Assembly (NCBI GenBank): GCA_032249695.1
Contig: JAVVHE010000009.1
Span: 42,462-106,461, forward strand
DNA length: 64,000 nt
From: JAVVHE01 sp032249695
Lineage (GTDB): Bacteria > Pseudomonadota > Alphaproteobacteria > Sphingomonadales > Sphingomonadaceae
Direction: 5' to 3'
Positions within the stretch are counted from its first letter, which is position 1; every line of letters starts with the position of its first letter. The position numbers and the translations under genes are program-made. The notes below the pieces were generated by a model. The model searched no databases. It was not told the origin of the DNA and saw nothing but the letters and a program-made list of their open reading frames with translations. This document shows positions 1-7,361 of this stretch, piece by piece.

Positions 1-1
1 C

Positions 2-577
2 TATCGCACGCTGGAGCATATGCGCTGGCAGCCCGCGATCCGCACGCTGCCGCCTTATTTCGACGATCCCACATATCTCGACATCATGGCCGAGGACATC
101 CGCGACAAGCTGGAGCGGCTGCCCTTCCGGCCCGACCTCGTCATCGCCTCGTTCCACGGAATGCCGCGCCGCACGCTTGACAAGGGCGACCCTTATCATT
201 GCCACTGCGCGAAGACCGCGCGGCTGATCGGCGAGCGGCTGGCCGTGCCCGTCAAGCTGACCTTCCAGTCGCGCTTCGGCGCGGCCGAGTGGCTGAAGCC
301 CTACACCGAAGACGTGCTGGAGAGGCTGCCCAGGGACGGTGTGAAGAAGGTTGCCGTGATCGCGCCCGCCTTCAGCTCTGACTGCCTGGAGACGCTGGAG
401 GAACTGAACATCCGCGGGCGCGAGGGCTTCCTGCACGCCGGGGGCGATGAATTCGCCTATCTGCCGTGCCTCAACGCCACTCCGCGCGGCATCCGCCTCT
501 TGCGTCACCTGATCAACCGCGAACTTGCGGGCTGGGGCGAGTTGCCCGTAAGCGCCGGGCTCCAGGTCGCCGCCTGA
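2..577 (+). CDS. hemH: Ferrochelatase, C-terminal part (truncated by window edge)
   Basis: This is the C-terminal ~190 residues of ferrochelatase, which inserts Fe2+ into protoporphyrin IX in the last step of haem synthesis. The reading frame is open from base 2, so the apparent ATG at base 20 is internal. Family-like segments are visible: a substrate-binding stretch around SFHGMPRRTLDKGDPYHCHC, then FQSRFGAAEWLKPYT, and AFSSDCLETLEEL carrying the conserved acidic residues. The N-terminal half lies outside the window. It is co-directional with the PhaB-like gene 31 bases downstream; whether they share a transcript cannot be judged. Confidence 0.93.
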   Translation, partial: YRTLEHMRWQPAIRTLPPYFDDPTYLDIMAEDIRDKLERLPFRPDLVIASFHGMPRRTLDKGDPYHCHCAKTARLIGERLAVPVKLTFQSRFGAAEWLKPYTEDVLERLPRDGVKKVAVIAPAFSSDCLETLEELNIRGREGFLHAGGDEFAYLPCLNATPRGIRLLRHLINRELAGWGELPVSAGLQVAA

Positions 578-608
578 GCGGCCATCACTCGGCGGGAGGT
601 TACGAGGC

Positions 609-1334
609 ATGACACAGCGGGTTGCGCTGGTGACGGGCGGGTCGCGCGGGATCGGCGAGGCGATCTCGATCGCGCTGCAGAATATGGGCGCGAAGGTTGC
701 GGCCAACTATGCGGGCAATGACGAGAAGGCCCGCGCTTTCACCGACGCGCACCGCATCCCGACCTACAAGTTCGATGTGAGCTCGGACGAAGCCTGCGCC
801 GAGGGCGTCAAGCGCATCGAGGCCGAGCTTGGGCCGGTCGACATCCTCGTCAACAATGCTGGAATCACGCGGGACGCCGGGTTCATGAAAATGACGGGCG
901 AGATGTGGGACGCAGTCATCGAGACCAACCTCTCCAGCGTCTTCCACCTGTGCAAGGCGGTCTTTCCCGGAATGCGCGAGCGCAAGTGGGGGCGGATCAT
1001 CAACATCTCGTCGATCAACGGGCAGAAGGGCCAGTTCGGGCAGGTGAACTACTCGGCGGCGAAGGCGGGCCTAATCGGCATGACCAAGGCGCTGGCGCTA
1101 GAGGGCGCGCGCGCGGGCGTCACCGTCAACGCTGTCGCGCCGGGTTACATTGCCACCGACATGGTCGCAGCGATGAGCCAGGACGTGCTCGACAAGATCG
1201 CCGCGGGCATCCCGCTCGGCCGCCTCGGCTCGGCCGAGGACGTCGCGCGCTGCGTCACCTTTCTCGCCGCCGAGGAGGCGGGCTGGATCACGGGTTCGAC
1301 GATCAGCGTCAATGGCGGCCAACTGATGGATTGA
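609..1334 (+). CDS. phaB: Acetoacetyl-CoA reductase (PhaB-type SDR)
   Basis: A 241-residue classical short-chain dehydrogenase. The NAD(P)-binding TGGSRGIG motif is at residues 9-16, NNAG at 82-85, the catalytic serine near 135, and the YxxxK pair at Y148 and K152. The sequence resembles PhaB, which reduces acetoacetyl-CoA to (R)-3-hydroxybutyryl-CoA with NADPH for polyhydroxyalkanoate synthesis: it has the short ~240-residue length, the MTQRVALVTGGSRGIGEAI start and the NGQKGQFGQVNYSAAKAG region. The start has a GGGAGG-type ribosome site upstream. FabG (3-oxoacyl-ACP reductase) is the main alternative, since the two families are close; no phaA or phaC lies beside it. Confidence 0.85.
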   Translation: MTQRVALVTGGSRGIGEAISIALQNMGAKVAANYAGNDEKARAFTDAHRIPTYKFDVSSDEACAEGVKRIEAELGPVDILVNNAGITRDAGFMKMTGEMWDAVIETNLSSVFHLCKAVFPGMRERKWGRIINISSINGQKGQFGQVNYSAAKAGLIGMTKALALEGARAGVTVNAVAPGYIATDMVAAMSQDVLDKIAAGIPLGRLGSAEDVARCVTFLAAEEAGWITGSTISVNGGQLMD

Positions 1335-1378
1335 CCCTTGCCGCGGGGCGACACTTGGTGAACGGCCGCCGCTTGGGT

Positions 1379-1486
1379 CTACGACAACTTTTTTGCGAAC
1401 TGGTCGAAGGTGAGGTCCCAGACCCCCGCAAAAGGGAGCCGGTCGAGTCCGTCGGCGAACTGCCACGCGGTGTCCGGCCCACGCAC
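1379..1486 (-). CDS. Possible 35-residue small protein, in frame after the SDR stop
   Basis: A GTG-initiated frame of 35 codons starts 9 bases after the stop of the upstream SDR gene and ends with DLTFDQFAKKLS. A GAGGGG ribosome-site-like sequence precedes the GTG by 5 bases, overlapping the SDR stop. The frame is the same as that of the SDR, so this could also be read as a C-terminal extension interrupted by TGA. The peptide is amphipathic with Trp and Phe residues and does not look like an out-of-frame shadow. No family is recognised. Confidence 0.35.
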   Translation of the reverse strand: MRGPDTAWQFADGLDRLPFAGVWDLTFDQFAKKLS

Positions 1487-1495
1487 GGCGTCCCC

Positions 1496-2209
1496 TCAGC
1501 CGACCCGCACCCGCGCGCCCGTTTCAAACCCCTCCGAGCACAGCCGCGCGATCGCCTCGCCCACCGTGCTCGGCGGCTTCAGCGCCGCCGCGTCCTCGCC
1601 GGGGAAGGCGCGGGCGCGCATGGTGGTGGCGGTAGCGCCAGGGTCGACCAGCGCGACGCGGACCGCGCTGATGTTGCGGACCTCCTCGGCATAGCAGAGC
1701 GCCAGCGTCTCCAGCGCGGCCTTCGACGCCGCATACGGCCCCCAATAGGCGCGGGGGTGGACGGCGACCGAGGAAGTGAGCGCGATCAGCTGGCCAGCTG
1801 GCGCGGCGCGCAGCCACGGATCGAACGCGGCGATCAGGCGCTGCGGCGCGGCGAGGTTCAGATCGAACACGCGCGCGAACTCCTTCGCGTCGGCGCCCCA
1901 CACCGGCACCAGCGAGCCGAGCATCGCTGCGTTCAGCACCAGCATGTCGAGCCGCCCCCAGCGCTGCCCAACCGCCGCGCCCAGCCGTGCGGTCCCGTCG
2001 GCGTCGGCGAGGTCCAGCGGCGCGATCGTTGCGCTGCCGCCAGCCGCTGCGATCGCGTCATCGGCCTCGATCAGCCCGCCTTCGGTGCGCGCGGTCAGGA
2101 TCACGTGCGCTCCAGCCGCGGCCAGCGCGATCGCGGTCGCCTTGCCGATGCCGCGCGAAGCACCCGTCACCAGCGCGATTCGGCCCGCAAGCGGGCGGGG
2201 GGTCGTCAT
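1496..2209 (-). CDS. SDR family NAD(P)-dependent oxidoreductase
   Basis: A 237-residue short-chain dehydrogenase with TGASRGIG at residues 15-22, a variant LNAAM in place of NNAG near 92-96, a serine pair at 146-147, and the YxxxK pair at Y159 and K163. These are the elements needed for NAD(P)-dependent oxidation or reduction of a small carbonyl or alcohol; the substrate cannot be told from sequence. It lies 12 bases downstream of an uncharacterised gene and behind purF, all on the minus strand, which suggests one transcription unit read from purF. Several alphaproteobacteria carry an SDR behind purF. Confidence 0.88.
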   Translation of the reverse strand: MTTPRPLAGRIALVTGASRGIGKATAIALAAAGAHVILTARTEGGLIEADDAIAAAGGSATIAPLDLADADGTARLGAAVGQRWGRLDMLVLNAAMLGSLVPVWGADAKEFARVFDLNLAAPQRLIAAFDPWLRAAPAGQLIALTSSVAVHPRAYWGPYAASKAALETLALCYAEEVRNISAVRVALVDPGATATTMRARAFPGEDAAALKPPSTVGEAIARLCSEGFETGARVRVG

Positions 2210-2221
2210 CGGCCGGCGGGA

Positions 2222-2725
2222 TCAGCCGGCGGGAAGCGCGGCCGCGATGCCCAGCGCGCGGAAACCAGCGATCGCGCACGGCTTCATGGTGAAGCGGTTC
2301 CCGTCAGAATCGAGCTCGGCGAGGATGCCGGAGAATGCGCGCGCCCCGCGTGCTGGTGCGTCGGCTGCGGCCCACAGCGAAGCCTCGCGCTTGCGGCACA
2401 TGCGGCCGAACTGCTCGTGCCACTTGTTGCCCGCCCAGCCGCTGGCGAGGCTCAACTCCTCGGCGGTCGATGCCGGGTGATCGAGCAGCGCGCGGATCGC
2501 GACGACATCGGCCGGGCTCGGCGGCTGCGCGACGAAGGCATGGTACACCTTCAGCGCCTCCGTATCGGCGCCCACGTCCTCGAGCTCGATCGCATCGAGC
2601 TCGCTCAGCCGGTCGGCGGCGAGCTGTTTCTGGGCGGCCGTCCCGTTATCGCGCCACACAGCGGCGTTTTCTCGGATGCGCGCGCGGTCGGCGGGCGGCA
2701 GGGCACGCAGTTTGTCTCGGGTCAC
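2222..2725 (-). CDS. Conserved hypothetical protein between purF and SDR
   Basis: A 167-residue soluble protein with no signal peptide or membrane segment. The N-terminal ~50 residues are charged and helical (DKLRALPPADRARIREN). The C-terminal half contains HEQFGRMCRKREASLW and NRFTMKPCAIAGFRALG. I do not recognise a family. It starts 15 bases after the purF stop and ends 12 bases before the SDR, so it is probably co-transcribed with both. Its codon use resembles that of its neighbours. Confidence 0.72.
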   Translation of the reverse strand: MTRDKLRALPPADRARIRENAAVWRDNGTAAQKQLAADRLSELDAIELEDVGADTEALKVYHAFVAQPPSPADVVAIRALLDHPASTAEELSLASGWAGNKWHEQFGRMCRKREASLWAAADAPARGARAFSGILAELDSDGNRFTMKPCAIAGFRALGIAAALPAG

Positions 2726-2740
2726 GCGAACCCTGTTACG

Positions 2741-4201
2741 TCAGACGACGTGTTCCGCCAACAGCGGCAGCTGTTCGAATGGCTGCAGCTTGCCCTTGTC
2801 GGTCAGCGTGGTCGGATAGTCGCCGGTGAAGCAGGCGTCGCAGCGCGTCGGCGCGGCATCGTTACGGGCGGTCTCGCCCAGCGCGCGGTAGAGGCCGTCG
2901 ATCGAGATGAACGCCAGGCTATCGGCCTTGATGAACTCGCCCATCCCCGGCACGTCCATCTGCGCGGCGAGCAGCTTCGCGCGTTCGGGCGTGTCGACGC
3001 CGTAAAAGCAGCTGTGCGTCGTCGGGGGCGAGGCGATCCGCATGTGCACCTCCGCCGCGCCCGCATCGCGCAGCATCTGCACGATCTTCAGGCTGGTTGT
3101 GCCGCGCACGATCGAATCGTCGACAAGCACAAGCCGCTTGCCCTCGATCAGCGGGCGGTTGGCATTGTGCTTCAGCTTGACGCCCAGATTGCGGATGCCG
3201 TCGCCAGGCTGGATAAAGGTTCGGCCGATATAGTGGCTGCGGATGATGCCAAGCTCGAACGGCAGTCCGCTCGCCTGCGCGAAGCCGAGCGCGGCGGGAA
3301 CGCCCGAATCGGGGACGGGGATGACGAGGTCGACCCGGGCCGGAGCCTCGCGCGCCAGCTCGGCGCCGATGCGCTTGCGCACCTCGTAGACCGACTGGCC
3401 ATCGACGACGCTGTCGGGGCGCGAGAAATACACATGCTCGAAGATGCACGGCCGCGGGCGCGCGAGGCGAAACGGGCGCATCGAGGTGAGGCCGTCTGAA
3501 TCGATGTGTACGAGCTCGCCGGGTTCCACCTGCCGCACGAAATCGGCGCCGACGACATCGAGCGCGACGGTTTCGCTGGCGAGGATGTAGGCACCGCCCA
3601 GCCGCCCGATGACGAGCGGGCGGATACCGAGCGGATCGCGCACACCATACAGCCCCTCGGCGGTCAGCACGACGAAGCTGTAGGCGCCCTCCAGGCTCTT
3701 CAGCGCTTCGATCAGGCGATCGAGGAAGGTCGGGCCCTGCGCGGTGGCGATCAGATGGATGACAACCTCGGTGTCGCTGGTCGACTGGAAGATCGAGCCC
3801 GTGCTGATCAGCGCGCGCCGCACGGTGAGCGCGTTCGAAATATTGCCATTGTGACCGACCGCGACTCCGCCAGCTGCAAGCTCGGCATAGAGCGGCTGCA
3901 CGTTCCTCAGCGCGGTCTCGCCGGTGGTGGCGTAGCGGTTGTGGCCGATCGCGGCGATGCCGGGCAGGCGGCGGATCACCGCGTCGCTATCGAAATTACC
4001 AGCGACGTGGCCCAGCGCGCGGTGCGAGTGGAAGCCCTGGCCATCGAAACTGGTGATGCCCGCCGCCTCCTGCCCGCGATGCTGCAGCGCGTGGAGGCCG
4101 AGCGCGACGACCGCGGCGGCGTCAGGCGCGCCCCAGACGCCGAACACGCCACACTCCTCGTGCAGATGGTCGCCGTCGTGCGTGAGACTGATCTGGGTCA
4201 C
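2741..4201 (-). CDS. purF: Amidophosphoribosyltransferase (PurF)
   Basis: The first committed enzyme of de novo purine synthesis; it converts PRPP and glutamine to 5-phosphoribosylamine. The 486-residue protein begins with a 16-residue propeptide that would be removed to expose the nucleophile Cys17 in EECGVFGVWG, the class II glutamine amidotransferase signature. The N-terminal half carries GHNRYATTG and GHNGNISN. The C-terminal half carries the PRPP-binding motif VLVDDSIVRGTTS. Length matches the bacterial family. It leads a minus-strand run with the hypothetical protein and the SDR. Confidence 0.97.
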   Translation of the reverse strand: MTQISLTHDGDHLHEECGVFGVWGAPDAAAVVALGLHALQHRGQEAAGITSFDGQGFHSHRALGHVAGNFDSDAVIRRLPGIAAIGHNRYATTGETALRNVQPLYAELAAGGVAVGHNGNISNALTVRRALISTGSIFQSTSDTEVVIHLIATAQGPTFLDRLIEALKSLEGAYSFVVLTAEGLYGVRDPLGIRPLVIGRLGGAYILASETVALDVVGADFVRQVEPGELVHIDSDGLTSMRPFRLARPRPCIFEHVYFSRPDSVVDGQSVYEVRKRIGAELAREAPARVDLVIPVPDSGVPAALGFAQASGLPFELGIIRSHYIGRTFIQPGDGIRNLGVKLKHNANRPLIEGKRLVLVDDSIVRGTTSLKIVQMLRDAGAAEVHMRIASPPTTHSCFYGVDTPERAKLLAAQMDVPGMGEFIKADSLAFISIDGLYRALGETARNDAAPTRCDACFTGDYPTTLTDKGKLQPFEQLPLLAEHVV

Positions 4202-4282
4202 GGGCGCAGGTTCCGGCCGGTTGGGGGACGCCTCTACATAGTGCGCCGGCCGTGCCGTGTCTTGCGCTTGTCACATGAAATT

Positions 4283-4314
4283 ACGGCCGGGCAAAAACCA
4301 ACAAGCCCGGCCGT
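4283..4314 (-). terminator. Stem-loop terminator behind the secreted hypothetical gene
   Basis: A perfect 10-bp inverted repeat, ACGGCCGGGC and GCCCGGCCGT, separated by a 12-base loop and followed on the minus strand by AATTT. It lies between the stop of the 4341-5222 gene and the purF start, where a terminator for the former is expected. Confidence 0.55.
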
Positions 4315-4340
4315 TGTGGCTTTGTTCCGGGCGGCGAGAG

Positions 4341-5222
4341 CTAGCGCAGCCTGGACGACGGCACGCTCGCGCGGGCGACGGGCTCGGCGTCGGGGATCGG
4401 CGCGGACGCCGCCTTCAGCGCATCGGCCGCGGCCTTCAGCGCTTCGGCGGCCACGGCGAGCGCCCTGGCGGTTTCGGCCTGCTTGGCGGGCGCGGCGTCG
4501 ATCTGGTCGCTCGCCGCAACCTCGATCGGCTTGGTCTCGGCGCGGACAAACCCGGTCTTGGCGGCTGCGATCGGGGCCGCTGCCGGCTCGTCCAGCTTCA
4601 GCACCGCGGGCGCGATCACCGGCTCCACCGCGGGTTCAGGTTCGGGCTCGGCCGCCGCTTCGGCTGCCAGCGCAGCAGCCGCCACTGCCACGTTCGCATC
4701 GGCGTCGACGCGCGCGGCTGCCGCGAGCACCGGAGCGGTCGCATCGCAGCGCGAGCCGACTCCGAACGGATCGCCGCGCACCTCGGCTGCGAGCAGGGCC
4801 AACTCCTGCGACTCCGAAGCGAGCGCGGCGCGGCCAAGTGTAAAGGCCGCCTCGCAATAGTCGGCGAGCGCGCGCTGCGCGGTTTCCGAATCGCTATTGG
4901 CGAGCGCGGTCGTGAAGCGATCATATTCGCGCTGACCATCGACAAGACCGTGCGCACGCAGGAAGTACCGCTTTAGATTGTCATTATGGCCGGAAATCAT
5001 CATCCGATGAACGCGCACGAACTGATTATACATGCCGCGCGCATCATAGTTGAATTGATTGCACTTGAACGCAGCGACCATCAGTATCGACTGAAGATGC
5101 CGGACTTTCGCCGAATCCATTTCATGCGCGCGCCAGCATGTCGGGCTTGAACCAGCAAGTGCTGAAGACGCGATCCCACAGAGCGCCGCAGCTACTGCTG
5201 CGCGCGTAATAGACTTACGCAT
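4341..5222 (-). CDS. Secreted hypothetical protein with Ala-rich tail
   Basis: A 293-residue protein with a clear Sec signal peptide when started at 5222 (MRKSITRAAVAAALCGIASSALA, cut after ALA); an upstream in-frame ATG would place 19 unlikely residues before it. The mature N-terminal ~140 residues look folded, with cysteines in TCWRAHEMD, AFKCNQFN and ADYCEAAF. The last ~100 residues are Ala/Glu/Pro-rich low complexity (repeats like AAEAAAEPEPEP and ALAVAAEALKAAADALKAA), perhaps a wall-spanning or coiled segment. No family is recognised. It stands alone between purF and a divergent methionine sulfoxide reductase gene, so a periplasmic location is inferred only from the signal. Confidence 0.75.
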   Translation of the reverse strand: MRKSITRAAVAAALCGIASSALAGSSPTCWRAHEMDSAKVRHLQSILMVAAFKCNQFNYDARGMYNQFVRVHRMMISGHNDNLKRYFLRAHGLVDGQREYDRFTTALANSDSETAQRALADYCEAAFTLGRAALASESQELALLAAEVRGDPFGVGSRCDATAPVLAAAARVDADANVAVAAAALAAEAAAEPEPEPAVEPVIAPAVLKLDEPAAAPIAAAKTGFVRAETKPIEVAASDQIDAAPAKQAETARALAVAAEALKAAADALKAASAPIPDAEPVARASVPSSRLR

Positions 5223-5487
5223 AGCCCACCACCGTTGATTTTGGTGCGGGGATTCTATACTGAAAACGATGACACACAAATGCCCACTTTCGTTCAGAAA
5301 TGCGAAAGCTGAACCAGCTTGTCGTGCATCTGCCTCCGGTCACCGATTGTGAACAGGCGCGTTTACTGCTCGCAACGTTGTTCAGGATTTTGTCGGCTGT
5401 CACCACGCAGTCACGAGTTGCGTTCCCGTCGCCGGGCAGGACGCTCCGGCCTTGGCGTCCCGCCGCGTTGCGCGATAGGCGGGCCCC

Positions 5488-5979
5488 ATGTTTGCCCAAC
5501 CCGACCTGACTGCATTGCCCAAGCCTGAACTCTACGCCGAGCTGGCGCGGCAGATCGCGGGCGTGACCGACGGCGAGCCGAACGCGGTCGCCAACATGGC
5601 GAACGCGGCGGCACTAATCTTCCACGCGCTGCCCGATCTCAGCTGGGCGGGGTTCTACCTGGTCGATCCGGCCGATGGCGGACTGGTGCTGGGGCCGTTC
5701 CAGGGCAAGGTCGCGTGCGTGCGTATCCCGATCGGGCGCGGCGTGTGCGGGACTGCAGCGGCCGAGCGGCGGACGATCGTGGTGCCCGACGTCGAGGCAT
5801 TCCCCGGCCACATCGCGTGCGATGACGCTTCCCGATCAGAGCTGGTGGCGCCGCTGTTGGCGCGCGACGGGCGGCTGCTGGGCGTACTGGATCTCGACAG
5901 CCCGACGCCCGGCCGGTTCGATGACGAGGACGCGGCCGGGATGGAGCGGATCGCGGGAGTGCTGACAGCGGTGCTGTAG
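5488..5979 (+). CDS. msrC: Free methionine-(R)-sulfoxide reductase (GAF domain)
   Basis: A 163-residue single GAF-domain protein of the fRMsr family, which reduces free L-methionine-(R)-sulfoxide in the cytoplasm. The three family cysteines are present: C77 in KVACVRIP, C87 in GRGVCGTAA and C111 in GHIACDD, and the LDLDSP motif closes the fold. Length fits the family (~160 residues). The start is preceded only by a weak ribosome site. It is divergent from the secreted hypothetical gene across a 265-base gap in which no other gene was recognised. Confidence 0.92.
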   Translation: MFAQPDLTALPKPELYAELARQIAGVTDGEPNAVANMANAAALIFHALPDLSWAGFYLVDPADGGLVLGPFQGKVACVRIPIGRGVCGTAAAERRTIVVPDVEAFPGHIACDDASRSELVAPLLARDGRLLGVLDLDSPTPGRFDDEDAAGMERIAGVLTAVL

Positions 5980-6019
5980 CGCCGCGCGTTCCGCTTCCCA
6001 TGCGCGGCAGGAACGGGCG

Positions 6020-6628
6020 TTACTTCGCCTTTGGCCGCTTGCTTTCCGCGGCGTCCTCCCGGCGCTCGCGTTCGGTCTCGGCATTCTGGGCGAGCGGCGC
6101 GGCGCGCTGTGCGGCAATCGTCGGCGCGGCATAGCCCTTGCACCCACGCGCCATCCCGAGGCCCTTCAGATAGCCGCGCCGCACCGCGCCCGCGACGATC
6201 GCCGCCTGCAACCGGTCGCGTGACTTCCGCGCGCCGCTCACTTCGCCGACGATGTCGCGGACCATGCCGATCGGACCCAGCAGCACGTCGCCCGCGCGCC
6301 GCGCATAATAGCCCATGTCGCTCGGCGACTTGTACGGCTCGTCGTCCAGATCCGGGCCCAGCTCCTTGTTGAGCGCGACCACCTGCTGCGTGATCGCCGC
6401 GCAGCTCTGCGTGCCCTGGCGCGAGTAGGGCGCATCGAACGCCATCTGAATATGCGGCGGAACCTTGCGTTTTTTGACGCCGGTCTCATCGCCGATCGTC
6501 TTCTTGCGCGCGTCGGGCACCTCCTTCTTCGGCTTGTCGTCTGGCGCGTCGGCGGTCGGCTGCGCGCTCTGCGGCGCGGCTGCGGTCAGCGCCAGAAAAG
6601 CGAGGGCTGGGATCAGGCGGGCAATCAT
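6020..6628 (-). CDS. Secreted hypothetical protein
   Basis: A 202-residue protein starting at 6628, chosen because a GGAG ribosome site lies just upstream and the product then begins with a signal peptide (MIARLIPALAFLALTAAAPQSA). The mature part is Lys/Arg-rich at its start (DDKPKKEVPDARKKTIGDETGVKKRKV), then has a segment with QSCAAITQQVVALNKELGPDLDDE, a small hydrophobic GDVLLGPIGMVRDIVGE stretch and a charged tail ending in KRPKAK. I do not recognise a family. It follows engB on the same strand. Confidence 0.7.
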   Translation of the reverse strand: MIARLIPALAFLALTAAAPQSAQPTADAPDDKPKKEVPDARKKTIGDETGVKKRKVPPHIQMAFDAPYSRQGTQSCAAITQQVVALNKELGPDLDDEPYKSPSDMGYYARRAGDVLLGPIGMVRDIVGEVSGARKSRDRLQAAIVAGAVRRGYLKGLGMARGCKGYAAPTIAAQRAAPLAQNAETERERREDAAESKRPKAK

Positions 6629-6689
6629 CGAAGGAACTCCACGAAAAGGTCTTGCGCCCGCGGAACAGTCCATCCCGGCTTTCGTTGCG

Positions 6690-7361
6690 TCAACCGTCCG
6701 TGCCGAGCGCCGCGGCGAGCACGGCTGCGCGCAACTCGGCGATGCCGCCACCGCGCTCGGCGCTCGTCATCAACACGTCGGGGTGCGCGGGGGCGTGTCT
6801 GCGCGCCTCTGCCGCGGTGCGCTGAACGACGGCCGCCTGCTCAGGCGGGCGCAACTTGTCGGCCTTGGTCAGCACGATCTGATAGCTGACCGCCGCCGTA
6901 TCGAGCATCGCCATCACTTCGAGGTCGTTCGGCTTGAGCCCATGGCGGCTATCGACCAGCAGCAGTGTTCGCTTGAGGTTGGGGCGGCCGCGCAGATAGT
7001 CATTGACCAGATAGCGCCAGCGCTTGACGACGCTGGGCGGCGCCTCGGCGAAGCCATAGCCGGGCATGTCGACCAGCCGGATGACTGGCGGCTCGCCCGC
7101 TTCGAAGATGTTCAGCTCCTGCGTGCGGCCGGGCGTGTTCGATGTGCGCGCAAGGCCATTGCGCCCGGTGAGCGCGTTCAAGAGCGACGACTTGCCGACA
7201 TTCGAACGCCCTGCAAAGCCAATCTCGGGCAGGTCGGCGGGGGGCAGATGCTCCAGCGCCGGGGCCGAGAGGCGGAACGCGATCGGCCCCGCGAACAGCT
7301 TACGAGCCGCCTCGATCAGCTCGGCTCGGGCGCTCGCCTCCGCGGTCGATGCGTCGGTCAC
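6690..7361 (-). CDS. engB: Ribosome biogenesis GTP-binding protein EngB/YsxC
   Basis: A 223-residue GTPase needed for large ribosomal subunit assembly. The P-loop GRSNVGKSS is followed by switch I around TSNTPGRTQ, the DxPGYG motif in LVDMPGYGFAEA, and the LTKADK guanine-specificity motif. The start is a GTG that overlaps the yidC stop (GTGA), indicating translational coupling; longer upstream readings run out of frame over yidC. It ends the rpmH-rnpA-yidD-yidC-engB block, a very common order in alphaproteobacteria. Confidence 0.95.
   Translation of the reverse strand: MTDASTAEASARAELIEAARKLFAGPIAFRLSAPALEHLPPADLPEIGFAGRSNVGKSSLLNALTGRNGLARTSNTPGRTQELNIFEAGEPPVIRLVDMPGYGFAEAPPSVVKRWRYLVNDYLRGRPNLKRTLLLVDSRHGLKPNDLEVMAMLDTAAVSYQIVLTKADKLRPPEQAAVVQRTAAEARRHAPAHPDVLMTSAERGGGIAELRAAVLAAALGTDG

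Noticed and set aside
905..3499. Very long open frame (864 codons) on the plus strand over phaB, the SDR and purF
   Set aside because: It is antisense or out of frame to three well-supported genes; its Arg/Gly/His-rich product is typical of a GC-rich shadow frame.
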